64,000 nucleotides of DNA from positions 1-64,000 of the forward strand of contig PDZS01000006.1 in assembly GCA_002753225.1 (NCBI GenBank). Reading direction: 5' to 3'. This stretch comes from Deltaproteobacteria bacterium YD0425bin51. Its GTDB lineage: Bacteria; Desulfobacterota; Desulfobacteria; Desulfobacterales; YD0425bin51. Under the pieces are notes generated by a model. That model was not told the origin of the DNA. It made no database searches and was given only the letters and a program-made list of their open reading frames with translations. This document shows positions 28,801 through 36,700 of the stretch, in pieces. A program made the translations under genes and the position numbers. Positions within the stretch are counted from its first letter, which is position 1, and every line of letters begins with the position of its first letter.

Positions 28801-31800
28801 CAAAAAATAATTTAGAACCAGGAGATCGTGCAGTTATTTTAGCCGCATCTTCAGAAAAAGATGTAAATCTTATTTGTGAGACTGAATACAGAGGGGAAAT
28901 AATTGAGAGAAGAATTGTCATATTAAATAATGAACAGAAAAAAATTGAAATTCCGATTGAAGAAAAACATAGAGGAAATTTAAACTTAAACTTTATTTTT
29001 GTGAAACATAATAGAATCTTTAACCACCCTATAAATATATTTGTACCATGGTCTAATAAAGATTTAAAAATTAATTTTGAAACTTTTCGAAGTAAGCTTA
29101 ATCCAGGAGAAAAAGAGGAATGGAAAATAAAGATTCTGGCAAAAGAGAATAAAAAAATAGAAGCGGAAATGTTAGCTGCCATGTATGACTCTTCTTTAGA
29201 CGCATTTAGACCAAACTTCTTTTCTTTTAATCCATTTTCAATCCATATGTTAAAAAACAACTGGAATTATTATCAGGTATTTGAAATAAAGAATTCCCAA
29301 TTGGTAGGGATTTTGAGAGATAATTATGTGGCACAGCATAAAATTTATGATTCTTTGAACTGGTTTGATTTTTATTTAACAGATCAAAGTCATAGGCGTT
29401 ATAAATCATTTGGCGGTATGGCAAAAGGTGATGTGATGAAATCTGCGGCAATGGAAATGGATGTCGCAGTTCCTGCTCCTGCTATGCAGTCTGCAAAAGA
29501 TGGAGAATCTGTAAATAAACCTGTTGCAGAAGCTGTTGTAGGAGATTATTTAGAAAAAAGAAAAGAAAAACAAGATAATGTAATGATAGGTGAAGATAAA
29601 AAAAAATCTGATTTCTCAGATGTAAAAGCTCGTTCAAATTTTAGTGAAACAGCATTTTTCTACCCCAATCTTTTGACAAATGAGAACGGAGAATTGATTA
29701 TTTCCTTTACTGTTCCAGAGGCTTTGACAAAGTGGAATATACTTGGTTTTTCGCATACAAAAAATTTAGAATATGGAATAGTGCAAAAAGAATTAATAAC
29801 CCAAAAAACATTGATGATTCAGCCCAACACCCCAAGATTTTTAAGAGAAAATGACAAGCTTATTTTTACTGCCAAAATAACAAACTTAAGTGATTCAAAA
29901 ATTGATGGTGATGCAAAATTAGAATTGTTTGATGCAGAAACAATGAAGAATATTGATGATAAATTTAAAAATATAGATTCTGTTAAAAAATTTACCTCAA
30001 ATAAAGGTTTAAGTGCTTTAGTATCATGGGATATGGAAATACCAGAAGGCGTTGATGCTATAAGCTATAGGCTTGTTGCAAAATCTGGAAATTTTTCTGA
30101 TGGAGAAGAACAGATTCTTCCAGTTTTGAAAAACAGAATTCTTGTAACAGAAACTATACCTATTCCAGTTAGAGCAAATCAGTTAAAAGAGTTTAAATTT
30201 GAAAGGCTTAAAAAAATCTCAAATGAAAGCACTTTAAAGCCTCATAAATTGACTCTTGAATTTAGTTCAAATCCTGCATGGTATGCAGTAACAGCTTTGC
30301 CTTATATGATGGAATACCCCCATGAATGTATAGAACAGATTTTCTCAAGATTTTATGCAAACAGCATTGCCCAATATATAGTTAATTCAAATCCAAAAAT
30401 AAAAAAAGTATTTGATATATGGAAAAATAAGCCAAACAAAAATGCTCTTTTATCTAATCTGGAGAAAAACCAAGAATTAAAGACAATACTTCTTGAGGAA
30501 ACTCCATGGGTAATGGATGCTAAAAATGAAACTGAAAGGAAAAGCAGAATCGGTCTACTTTTTGACTTGAATAGAATGACAGATGAGCTTTCTCTGGCTT
30601 TAAAGAAAATAATGGAAGAGCAGCTTCCTTCAGGAGGCTGGGGCTGGTTTAAAGGGATGAGAGAAAACCGATATATAACACAGCATATTGTAACAGGCTT
30701 TGCTCATCTTGATCGTCTAAAAGCAAAAGATTTACGAAAAGATGTAAATATTATGTCAACATTAAAAAATGCTGTATCATATTTGGATCGTAGAATAAAA
30801 GAAGATTATGACTGGCTTATTCATAATAAGATAAACTTAGATTTAAATAATACAAATCCAGAGCAGATCCATTATCTTTATGCAAGAAGCTATTTTACAG
30901 ATATATCTGTTGATGAAAATTGTTTAAAGGCTTTTGAATATTATAAAGGACAAATAAAAAAATATTGGACAAAATATAATATTTATCTAAAAGGTATGAT
31001 AGCTTTAAGTTTACAAAGATATGGAGATACTTTGACGCCAAAAAGTATTTGCAAGTCAATCAAAGAATATGCTCTTTTTTCTGAAGAAATGGGTATGTAT
31101 TGGAAAGAGAGTTATGGTTATAACTGGCATCAGGCTACTATTGAAACCCATGCTCTGATAGTTGAAGTCTTTGATGAAGTAGAAAAAGATGCGGAATCAA
31201 TTGATGAACTAAAAACATGGCTTTTAAAGAGTAAGCAGACTCAAGACTGGAAAACAACAAAAGCAACTGCTGATGCCTGTTATGCACTTCTTTTAAGAGG
31301 AGATGACTGGATTAAAGAGACTAATTTGCCTGATATCACAATTGGTAATTTGAAGTTAGATTTAAAAACGTTAGATACTAATATAGAGGCTGGAACAGGC
31401 TATTTTAAAACATCTTGGAATGGCAAAGAAATAACTTCTGATATGGGTAATATAACTGTTAAGAATAACAATAAAGTAGTTGCATGGGGAGGAGTCTATT
31501 TTCAGTATTTTGAAAATCTTGATAAAATTACTCCAGCAGAAACGCCTTTAAAATTAAATAAAAAATTATTTATTGAAAAGCCTTCTGATACAGGCAATAT
31601 TATTATCCCAATAGAAAAAGAAAAGATTAAAATCGGAGACAGGATAAAAGTAAGAATTGAATTGAGGGTTGACAGGGATATGGAGTTTATCTTTATGAAA
31701 GATATGAGAGCATCTGCATTTGAGCCAGAAAATGTCATATCAAGCTGCAAGTGGCAGGATAGTCTTTCATATTATGAAAGTACAAAAGATATATCTACAA

Positions 31801-31964
31801 ATTTCTTTTTCGATTATCTGCCAAAAGGAACTTATGTATTTGAATATCCTCTGCGAGCTACTCATGAAGGTGATTTTTCAAATGGAATAACATCTATACA
31901 ATGCATGTATGCTCCAGAATTTAGCAGTCATTCTGAGGGTATAAGGGTTAAAATATTCAAATAA
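25836..31964 (+). CDS. secreted alpha-2-macroglobulin family protein, Bacteroidota-like type
   Basis: This 2042-residue exported protein has a signal peptide (MKKSIIFLLFFIIPFTLIQS) and no lipobox Cys. The N-terminal 380 residues are helical. Macroglobulin domains then follow: the MG2 motif IDRGIYRPGQTLYFKG, VEEYKRPKFYV, and the pair FYPNLLTNENGELIISFTVP and ALTKWNILGF at the bait/MG7 boundary. The thioester motif CIEQ has its cysteine at residue 1498 in YPHECIEQIFSRFYAN, and a helical thioester domain includes GGWGWFKGMRENRYI. Bacterial A2Ms trap proteases at the cell surface. The N-terminal layout and thioester surroundings resemble the large A2Ms of Bacteroidota more than E. coli YfaS, and no PbpC gene is beside it. 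A putative terminator follows. Confidence 0.93.
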   Translation: MKKSIIFLLFFIIPFTLIQSEGKSMSDDNFNYESLWQEVNDSIKKGLPKSTLSLLEKIYSNAKKNKNTSESIKGLIYKCYYLQQVEEDTLVKIQKELNDELKSSEFPMNAVLNSMMAEIYWNYYLNNRWKFLDRTNAANFNIDDMRTWDLKKIVEKVMEHYDKSIENKDGLKNIKIDILNKILHKGNSEKLRPTLYDFLIHRAIDFFINSESSLTKPIYQFTLNNEDFLSISDKFISLKIDNNKDRLSFEYKAITLLQEVLKFHSKDENLETLVDTDLKRLEYVYNVAVLSNKDVVYENVLKSMAEKYKGNSVESEILFKIAKLYHQQGLKYKPKFSEHLKWKIKDAYQICKSIIEKYPNSYGAGLGKELLDEIETKNINFSLERAVIPNKDFLGLLNYKNIDKIYLKIVQTDREELREKRNSYYDDMINFFLDKSSLKSWELKLPDDRDFQSHSLEFKLDKLEPGEYVIFISNDQNFNKKKKAVAYNFFTVTNISYIQRNNSEKGLEFIVVERESGKPIDKTKIQTWREHYSKLTHRYNLKKGELFFTDLQGYANIAKGVEGNNSNFWVEFIKDNDSFMTDNSYALYRNYPQNERIATFFFIDRGIYRPGQTLYFKGIMLNLNSKDGEKTKILPRYSSNIVLYDVNSQKVSELNLTTNEYGTFSGSFIIPKGLLNGDFTISDSYGSCAFSVEEYKRPKFYVSFKAQEESYKLNDKIKITGEAKAYAGFNIDNAQVKYRVIRNTFYPYLWKFDSFIPFIGASPDMEIANGVSKTNDKGEFEVEFQAAADSTVDPQFQPAFNFVIYADVTDLNGETRSSQKTITIGYTALILNISFDEDIDKDNKDYPFTINPTNLSHEPVKAAGEINIFKLKPASDKIFRKRLWSYFPDKHLMNKKEFGEIFHYDSYENEDDYRTWEREEKVFSEKFDSQKSLSYKFQNMENLVSGKYVAEISAKDKFGISVKELKYFTLYSKNDNKPPFPSIDWFCLTKNNLEPGDRAVILAASSEKDVNLICETEYRGEIIERRIVILNNEQKKIEIPIEEKHRGNLNLNFIFVKHNRIFNHPINIFVPWSNKDLKINFETFRSKLNPGEKEEWKIKILAKENKKIEAEMLAAMYDSSLDAFRPNFFSFNPFSIHMLKNNWNYYQVFEIKNSQLVGILRDNYVAQHKIYDSLNWFDFYLTDQSHRRYKSFGGMAKGDVMKSAAMEMDVAVPAPAMQSAKDGESVNKPVAEAVVGDYLEKRKEKQDNVMIGEDKKKSDFSDVKARSNFSETAFFYPNLLTNENGELIISFTVPEALTKWNILGFSHTKNLEYGIVQKELITQKTLMIQPNTPRFLRENDKLIFTAKITNLSDSKIDGDAKLELFDAETMKNIDDKFKNIDSVKKFTSNKGLSALVSWDMEIPEGVDAISYRLVAKSGNFSDGEEQILPVLKNRILVTETIPIPVRANQLKEFKFERLKKISNESTLKPHKLTLEFSSNPAWYAVTALPYMMEYPHECIEQIFSRFYANSIAQYIVNSNPKIKKVFDIWKNKPNKNALLSNLEKNQELKTILLEETPWVMDAKNETERKSRIGLLFDLNRMTDELSLALKKIMEEQLPSGGWGWFKGMRENRYITQHIVTGFAHLDRLKAKDLRKDVNIMSTLKNAVSYLDRRIKEDYDWLIHNKINLDLNNTNPEQIHYLYARSYFTDISVDENCLKAFEYYKGQIKKYWTKYNIYLKGMIALSLQRYGDTLTPKSICKSIKEYALFSEEMGMYWKESYGYNWHQATIETHALIVEVFDEVEKDAESIDELKTWLLKSKQTQDWKTTKATADACYALLLRGDDWIKETNLPDITIGNLKLDLKTLDTNIEAGTGYFKTSWNGKEITSDMGNITVKNNNKVVAWGGVYFQYFENLDKITPAETPLKLNKKLFIEKPSDTGNIIIPIEKEKIKIGDRIKVRIELRVDRDMEFIFMKDMRASAFEPENVISSCKWQDSLSYYESTKDISTNFFFDYLPKGTYVFEYPLRATHEGDFSNGITSIQCMYAPEFSSHSEGIRVKIFK

Positions 31965-31974
31965 TTTAATAATT

Positions 31975-32019
31975 GTTGCATTCTTGATTTAGGCACCAAG
32001 AGCAACCTTTAGTATTTTA
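31975..32019 (+). terminator. candidate intrinsic terminator after the A2M gene
   Basis: Arms GTTGC-AT-TCTTG and CAAGA-GCAAC form a 10-bp stem with a 2-base bulge and a 10-base loop (31975-32006). A moderately T-rich run follows. It lies in the 52-base convergent gap to the restriction endonuclease gene. The T-tract is interrupted, so its strength is uncertain. Confidence 0.5.
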
Positions 32020-32559
32020 CTTATTAAAACTTGGTAATCCGAGCCAAGATAAATGAAGTTCATTAAATTTATAATGACAGTTTACGCTATGTATATAATC
32101 CAATACATCTTTATATTCAGGTTTTTTAAACCAATCATTTAATACATAGACATATTCGACTTTAACTCCAAGCGGTGCTAACAGTTTTAAATATTGCTTG
32201 CGTTTAAAGTCGCATGTTTGTAGTTTTTCGTCAACTGATCCTGTAACTTGTTGGTATTTGACTTCAATAATATATAAAGTTTCTTGTAGAATAACTAAAA
32301 GAGCATCATCAGGCAATAGTCTCTTTGATATAATATTTTTCCAATCAACACCTTCCTCTTCTAAAAATTTATAAAAATCGTATTTTCTGAAACAACGAGC
32401 AACAATATTATGTTCAAAAAATAATCCTAATCCAACCTTATCAGCAATTTTATTCAATTCATATCCTGGTATTGATTTAATAAGTTCTTGAAAATCAACT
32501 TTCTGTTCAAAATTTAATCCTGTAGTTGTATTTCCACCACCTAAACCACCAATTTTCAT
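32017..32559 (-). CDS. putative type II restriction endonuclease, PD-(D/E)XK fold
   Basis: This 180-residue protein has a Gly-rich N-terminus (MKIGGLGGGNTTTGLNFEQK) of a type I recall from some type II and IIS endonucleases. A PD-(D/E)XK core follows: Pro83-Asp84, then Glu99-x-Lys101 in LYIIEVKYQQ. The catalytic set is intact. An AAAGGA ribosome binding site precedes the ATG. The gene starts 11 bases downstream of a DNA methyltransferase on the same strand, which is the main reason to call it the cognate nuclease. The recognition site cannot be read from sequence. Confidence 0.78.
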   Translation of the reverse strand: MKIGGLGGGNTTTGLNFEQKVDFQELIKSIPGYELNKIADKVGLGLFFEHNIVARCFRKYDFYKFLEEEGVDWKNIISKRLLPDDALLVILQETLYIIEVKYQQVTGSVDEKLQTCDFKRKQYLKLLAPLGVKVEYVYVLNDWFKKPEYKDVLDYIHSVNCHYKFNELHLSWLGLPSFNK

Positions 32560-32570
32560 TTTAATCCTTT

Positions 32571-33443
32571 TTACATTTCATTTTTTTTCTCTATTTTAGA
32601 CTGTTCAATACGTTTTTTAGAAAGTTCTAAGTATTCTTCTTCTAAATCAATCCCCACATATTTTCTATTTAATAAAAGTGATGCTATTCCTGTTGTAGAA
32701 CTCCCACAAAATGGATCTAAAGTCAAATCACCTTCTTTAGTAGATGATAAAATTATTCTTTTTAAGAGTTCTACTGGTTTTTGAGTAGGATGTTTTCCAA
32801 ACTTTTTTTCTTCTGATAATGGAGCTGATAGTTCCCATACATTTCTCATCTGTTTCCCTTGATTTATTTTTTTCATCAATTGATAATCAAAATAATGTTT
32901 ACTTTTTTCTTTTTTTTCTGCCCAAAGAACAATTTCTGTTGAATGAGTAAAATATCTACAAGATAGATTTGGTGGAGCGTTACGCTTATACCAAATAATA
33001 TCATTAAGAATTTTGTATCCAAGTTCCTGCATAGCAAATCCTACAGAATAAATTATATGCGTAGTACCTGAAACCCATATAGTACCATCAGGTTTTAAGA
33101 CTCTTTGACATGCTTTGAGCCATTCGAGATTAAATCTATGATTTTCTTCAACACCTTTAGATTTATCCCATTTACCTTTATTAACAGAAACCATTTTTCC
33201 AGCATGGCAAGTAATCCCTCCATTTGAAAGGAAGTACGGAGGATCTGCAAAAATCATATCAACGCTGTTTTCTTTTGCAATTTTTAATATTTCAATACAA
33301 TTTCCACTGAGGAGTCGTATAAAATTTTCAGGATCATCATAAAAAATAGTGAAAGGCTTTTTATTATTATTAAGATATGGTTCAGTTTTTTCAAATATAG
33401 AAAATTCAACATTATTTATGGGTAGATTATAATTTTTTTTCAT
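32571..33443 (-). CDS. DNA methyltransferase, beta-class N6-adenine/N4-cytosine (DpnA-like)
   Basis: This 290-residue methyltransferase has motif IV DPPY at residues 67-70, then a target-recognition section, then the SAM-binding motif DPFCGSSTTG near residue 245 and GIDLEEEYLELSKKR. That order (IV before I) defines the beta class. ADPPYFLSNGG, NLSCRYFTHSTE and GKHPTQKPVELL are characteristic of the M.DpnA/DpnIIB subgroup. Members of this subgroup can have different specificities, so GATC is only a possibility. It is the first gene of the R-M operon and diverges from the giant gene. Translation starts at the ATG at 33443 with a weak ribosome binding site. Confidence 0.92.
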   Translation of the reverse strand: MKKNYNLPINNVEFSIFEKTEPYLNNNKKPFTIFYDDPENFIRLLSGNCIEILKIAKENSVDMIFADPPYFLSNGGITCHAGKMVSVNKGKWDKSKGVEENHRFNLEWLKACQRVLKPDGTIWVSGTTHIIYSVGFAMQELGYKILNDIIWYKRNAPPNLSCRYFTHSTEIVLWAEKKEKSKHYFDYQLMKKINQGKQMRNVWELSAPLSEEKKFGKHPTQKPVELLKRIILSSTKEGDLTLDPFCGSSTTGIASLLLNRKYVGIDLEEEYLELSKKRIEQSKIEKKNEM

Positions 33444-33494
33444 TGATGAGGTCGCTTCTTATTTTTTGATATTTTTTTGTATTTATGTAGGTTT

Positions 33495-33522
33495 AAATAT
33501 AACGATAAAAATCGTTTTATTT
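33495..33522. repeat. inverted repeat upstream of the methyltransferase
   Basis: Arms AACGAT (33501-33506) and ATCGTT (33511-33516) flank a 4-base loop. They are extended by AAATA (33495-33499) and TATTT (33518-33522) with one mismatched pair between. It lies about 52 bases upstream of the methyltransferase start, so it may be an operator for the R-M operon. Confidence 0.5.
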
Positions 33523-33634
33523 AATGAATTTAGCATAAAATGATAATAATGTCTTTAATAAAAATTTTTTGGTGGTGATATATAAGGTAATGATTTTGAC
33601 ACACTAAATAATCAAAATTTTTTATCATAATATA

Positions 33635-33663
33635 TTGACTTTTTACATTGTATTTAATACATA
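33635..33663 (+). promoter_or_regulatory. candidate promoter of the giant gene
   Basis: A -35-like TTGACT (33635-33640) is followed after exactly 17 bases by TACATA (33658-33663), a weak -10. A TTGACA at 33596-33601 has no -10 at proper spacing. The -10 overlaps the first copy of the 16-base-period array, which suggests regulated initiation. The untranslated leader would be roughly 130 bases. Confidence 0.4.
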
Positions 33664-33708
33664 TTGCATTTAACGCTAATAGTATTTAATGCTCGACGTA
33701 TTCTATAC
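33650..33708. promoter_or_regulatory. four near-palindromic 11-mers with exact 16-base period
   Basis: The copies are GTATTTAATAC (33650-33660), GCATTTAACGC (33666-33676), GTATTTAATGC (33682-33692) and GTATTCTATAC (33698-33708). Each is an odd-length palindrome or nearly so (arms GTATT/AATAC around one central base). Starts are exactly 16 bases apart. The last copy sits inside a longer palindrome, ACGTAT-TCT-ATACGT (33696-33710). The array starts at the putative -10 box and ends 90 bases before the giant gene. It looks like an operator array for a dimeric regulator. Confidence 0.6.
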
Positions 33709-33785
33709 GTATTTATATAAATTCCTTACCCATCTTACTTTTTTAAAATTATTGCTTTTATACGTCATAAATTTAGATTAATAAA

Positions 33786-33790
33786 AAGGA
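33786..33790 (+). promoter_or_regulatory. ribosome binding site deciding the giant gene start
   Basis: AAGGA lies 8 bases upstream of GTG at 33799. The frame has a TAA at 33718-33720 and no ATG between it and the GTG. The next in-frame ATG is codon 29, inside the signal-peptide hydrophobic core, so GTG is the only sensible start. Confidence 0.8.
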
Positions 33791-33798
33791 TAATACCT

Positions 33799-36700
33799 GT
33801 GATAACCTTATCATCTTTTAAAAAACACAACTTTATTAATATTTGGGGAATTTATTTTTTTATTATCTTTTTGCTTATAGTTATGGGTAATTCTTATCTA
33901 AGCTATGCTGGTTCAAATTCTCTTGTTGATATTAGGGTTGATGGTTCTTTAAATGATGATCCTGGAAAAGTCTCTTATGTTACTAGAATAAATGATTTTT
34001 CTAATATAACCTCAATATCTTTCATAGCCGGCGATAAAATAGGTACAATTTCCCCAAATGAAACATACTCTATTCCCAATTCTCCATTGGTCCGTGAATT
34101 TAAATTTGAAGGGATTGGCGAAAATAAACTTAATCCACAGGTAACCCTTCAATTTAGTGATGGTTCAAATCAAGTATATACAGAAAGCTTTCATAATGAC
34201 AAAGAACTACCTTCTTTGTCATTTGAGGCTGTCAATTTAAGCGATATTGACAAGCATCAATATTTAGTAGTTTCTGCAAAAGCAAAAGATGATGTTGATA
34301 TTTCTTATGTGAATTTTTCAGTAGTAGGAATTCGTGCATCTGATTTACGCGATGCAGGTGGAATAGTTGCAAGAGCTAGAGAAAATGCTTTTGCAAAAAC
34401 TAATGGCTTTGAGACTGTTTACCCTGTAGATGACTCGCAAGAGTTATTTACTCTTCCTTTAGAGATTACTAAAATATTAGATAAAGAATCAATTGAGCAT
34501 GATGGAATTGTTTTAATTGATATTATGGCAGTTGATGCATCTGGCAACCAAAATTCACTTTCAAAAATAGCATTTACAGGGAAAGATGTTGTTGAAAAAG
34601 CTTCTAATTTACAAGTTATTCCATCCCAAATTATATTTACAAATCTTTTGGAGTCAGTAACCATAATTCCTTCTGTTGATTTTCAATTTAGAGGGATGAC
34701 TCCTTTGCCCGGGAGCGGCAATGGAATTACTTATGAGTCATCCAATCCCAATCTTGTTTTAGTTACAAATGAAGGTGTTGTTTATCCTCTTCAGGAAACA
34801 GGGAGTGAAAAAATCACAGTTACAGTAAAATATCCTGATCTTACCCCTATAAATATTCCTGTAGAAGTAGATTTAAGTAAAGGACTTGTTGCTTTAAAAG
34901 CTAAAGGTTTAAATGAGAATGGCCAATTTGTATTATCCAGACTAAATTCACGTTTTCAGCTTCCCAAAATCATAGGAATTTTTAATGATGGAATAGAAAG
35001 CGAAATTACTTCTCAAGTTGTAATAGAATATATATTGGACGAAAACGCATCTGGAATAATTGATTTAAATCCACAAACAGGACTATTATCAAAAGCATTA
35101 ATCCCTTCATCCAATCCTATACTAATGACAGTAAGGTTAAAGGGTAACACAAATATTCTTGCAAAAATCCCCATCATTGCTTTTGATAGTATTCCTGAAA
35201 TTGATGTAGAGCTGCCTTTAGAAGTTAAAGCAGGAGCACAACTTCTTGTTCATGCTAAAGCAAACGATGATATAGGCATATCAGAAGTTCGTTTCATGAT
35301 GAATGAAACTTTTGTAGGCAGCCGTCAAAAACCCCCTTATGACTTAACCATAGATATTACAAAAGATTTAGCCAGAAGTATTTTAAGTTTCAAGGTAATT
35401 GCCATTGATACAGCAGGGCAGCAGAATGAAACAAGCAAGAAAGAGGTAAAGGTAATTCCAGAAGAAGAATTTACAATCCCTAAAGTTGATATTGATTTTC
35501 CTCTTTCAATGCAGCGTTTTGTGGAAGCTACTCCAGTGAGATATCAGGTAAGCACAAATTTAGAAGATACGGTAGAAAGTGATATCAATTATATAGAATT
35601 TTATTTAGATGGAAAACGTTTGGGAATGGTATTTCCATCATATGAAAAACGTCAAGATAAGACAGGACTATTTAAAATTTGGCGGACTGAAGCTTTGCTT
35701 CCTTCCATTTCAACAGATGAGACCAGTTCATATTTTTATGCTCTAGTAAATGCAAATGGGAAACAATTTAAAACTGACCAACGCTTAATCAGGGTTATTA
35801 AAAATACCTCTCCCTCTATCTTAATAACTTCGCCTGTATCAGGAACCCCTGTTAGTGTTGGGCAAGATCTAAACATTAATGTAGAGATGACTGATGATAC
35901 TCTTCCTCTTGGTTTGAATCTTTCACTGCTTATGAATGGCAAAGTATTTAAAGAATATGTTTATGAAAAAAAAACAGACTATTTTTCTGGAAACTTTAAT
36001 AAAAAGGCTTCGTATTCATTTATTGTCCCAATTGGAAGCGAACTGTTAGGTACAACGATTACGTTTCAAGTAGAGGGAAAAGATTTTCATGGTTTAATAT
36101 CTAAATCTGAAGAAATAAAACTCTCTGTTAAAAATGATCAACCGCCAAACGTTGCAATTACAAATCCTGTTATGGGTGCGCATTTCGTTTCTGGTCTTCC
36201 AATAGAAATCAGAGCTAATGCAAATGATGATATTGGTATTAAGCGAATTGATTTTTATGTTCAAGATCGTCTAGTTGGCTCTAGTGATAAGCTTCCATAT
36301 TTTTATCAGTATCAGACACCAGAAGGAATAATAACTGAGCGCTCTTTTAAAATTTTTGTAAAAGCCATAGATACTAAAGATCAAGAAACCAAAAGTGAAG
36401 ATGTATTAGTTACGCTTGGAAAAGATGAAGAACCTCCAGTACTAAATATTGTTTCACCAGTTATAACAAAAACAGAAGGGGGAGAAGAACTATCAATAAT
36501 TGCAGAAGAATCTGAAGTTGTTTTTAAAGTTGCAGGTTATGATAATGTAGAAATAAAAAACCTTGAAGTAAGAGGAATACAAAAGCAATCAAATACTTAT
36601 GTTTTTACTGGAAATATGGATCATGTGCTTTCAGGAGATGAATTTTCTCCTCAGCAAATACCAGGTACACTGCATGCTTTTTCTGCATTGAAACTTGTCA

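Noticed and set aside
32017..33443. Prophage or transposon remnant around the R-M genes
   Set aside because: No integrase, transposase, phage structural genes, terminal inverted repeats or target-site duplications can be seen on either side.
33596..33628. TTGACA (33596-33601) with TATCAT (33623-33628) as the giant gene promoter
   Set aside because: The spacing is 21 bases, too long for a normal sigma-70 promoter. The pair at 33635/33658 with 17-base spacing is preferred, though its -10 is weak.
33650..33713. Four evenly spaced repeats as a CRISPR array
   Set aside because: The period is only 16 bases with an 11-base diverged repeat, leaving 5-base gaps. CRISPR repeats and spacers are far longer, and no cas genes are present. 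An operator array fits better.
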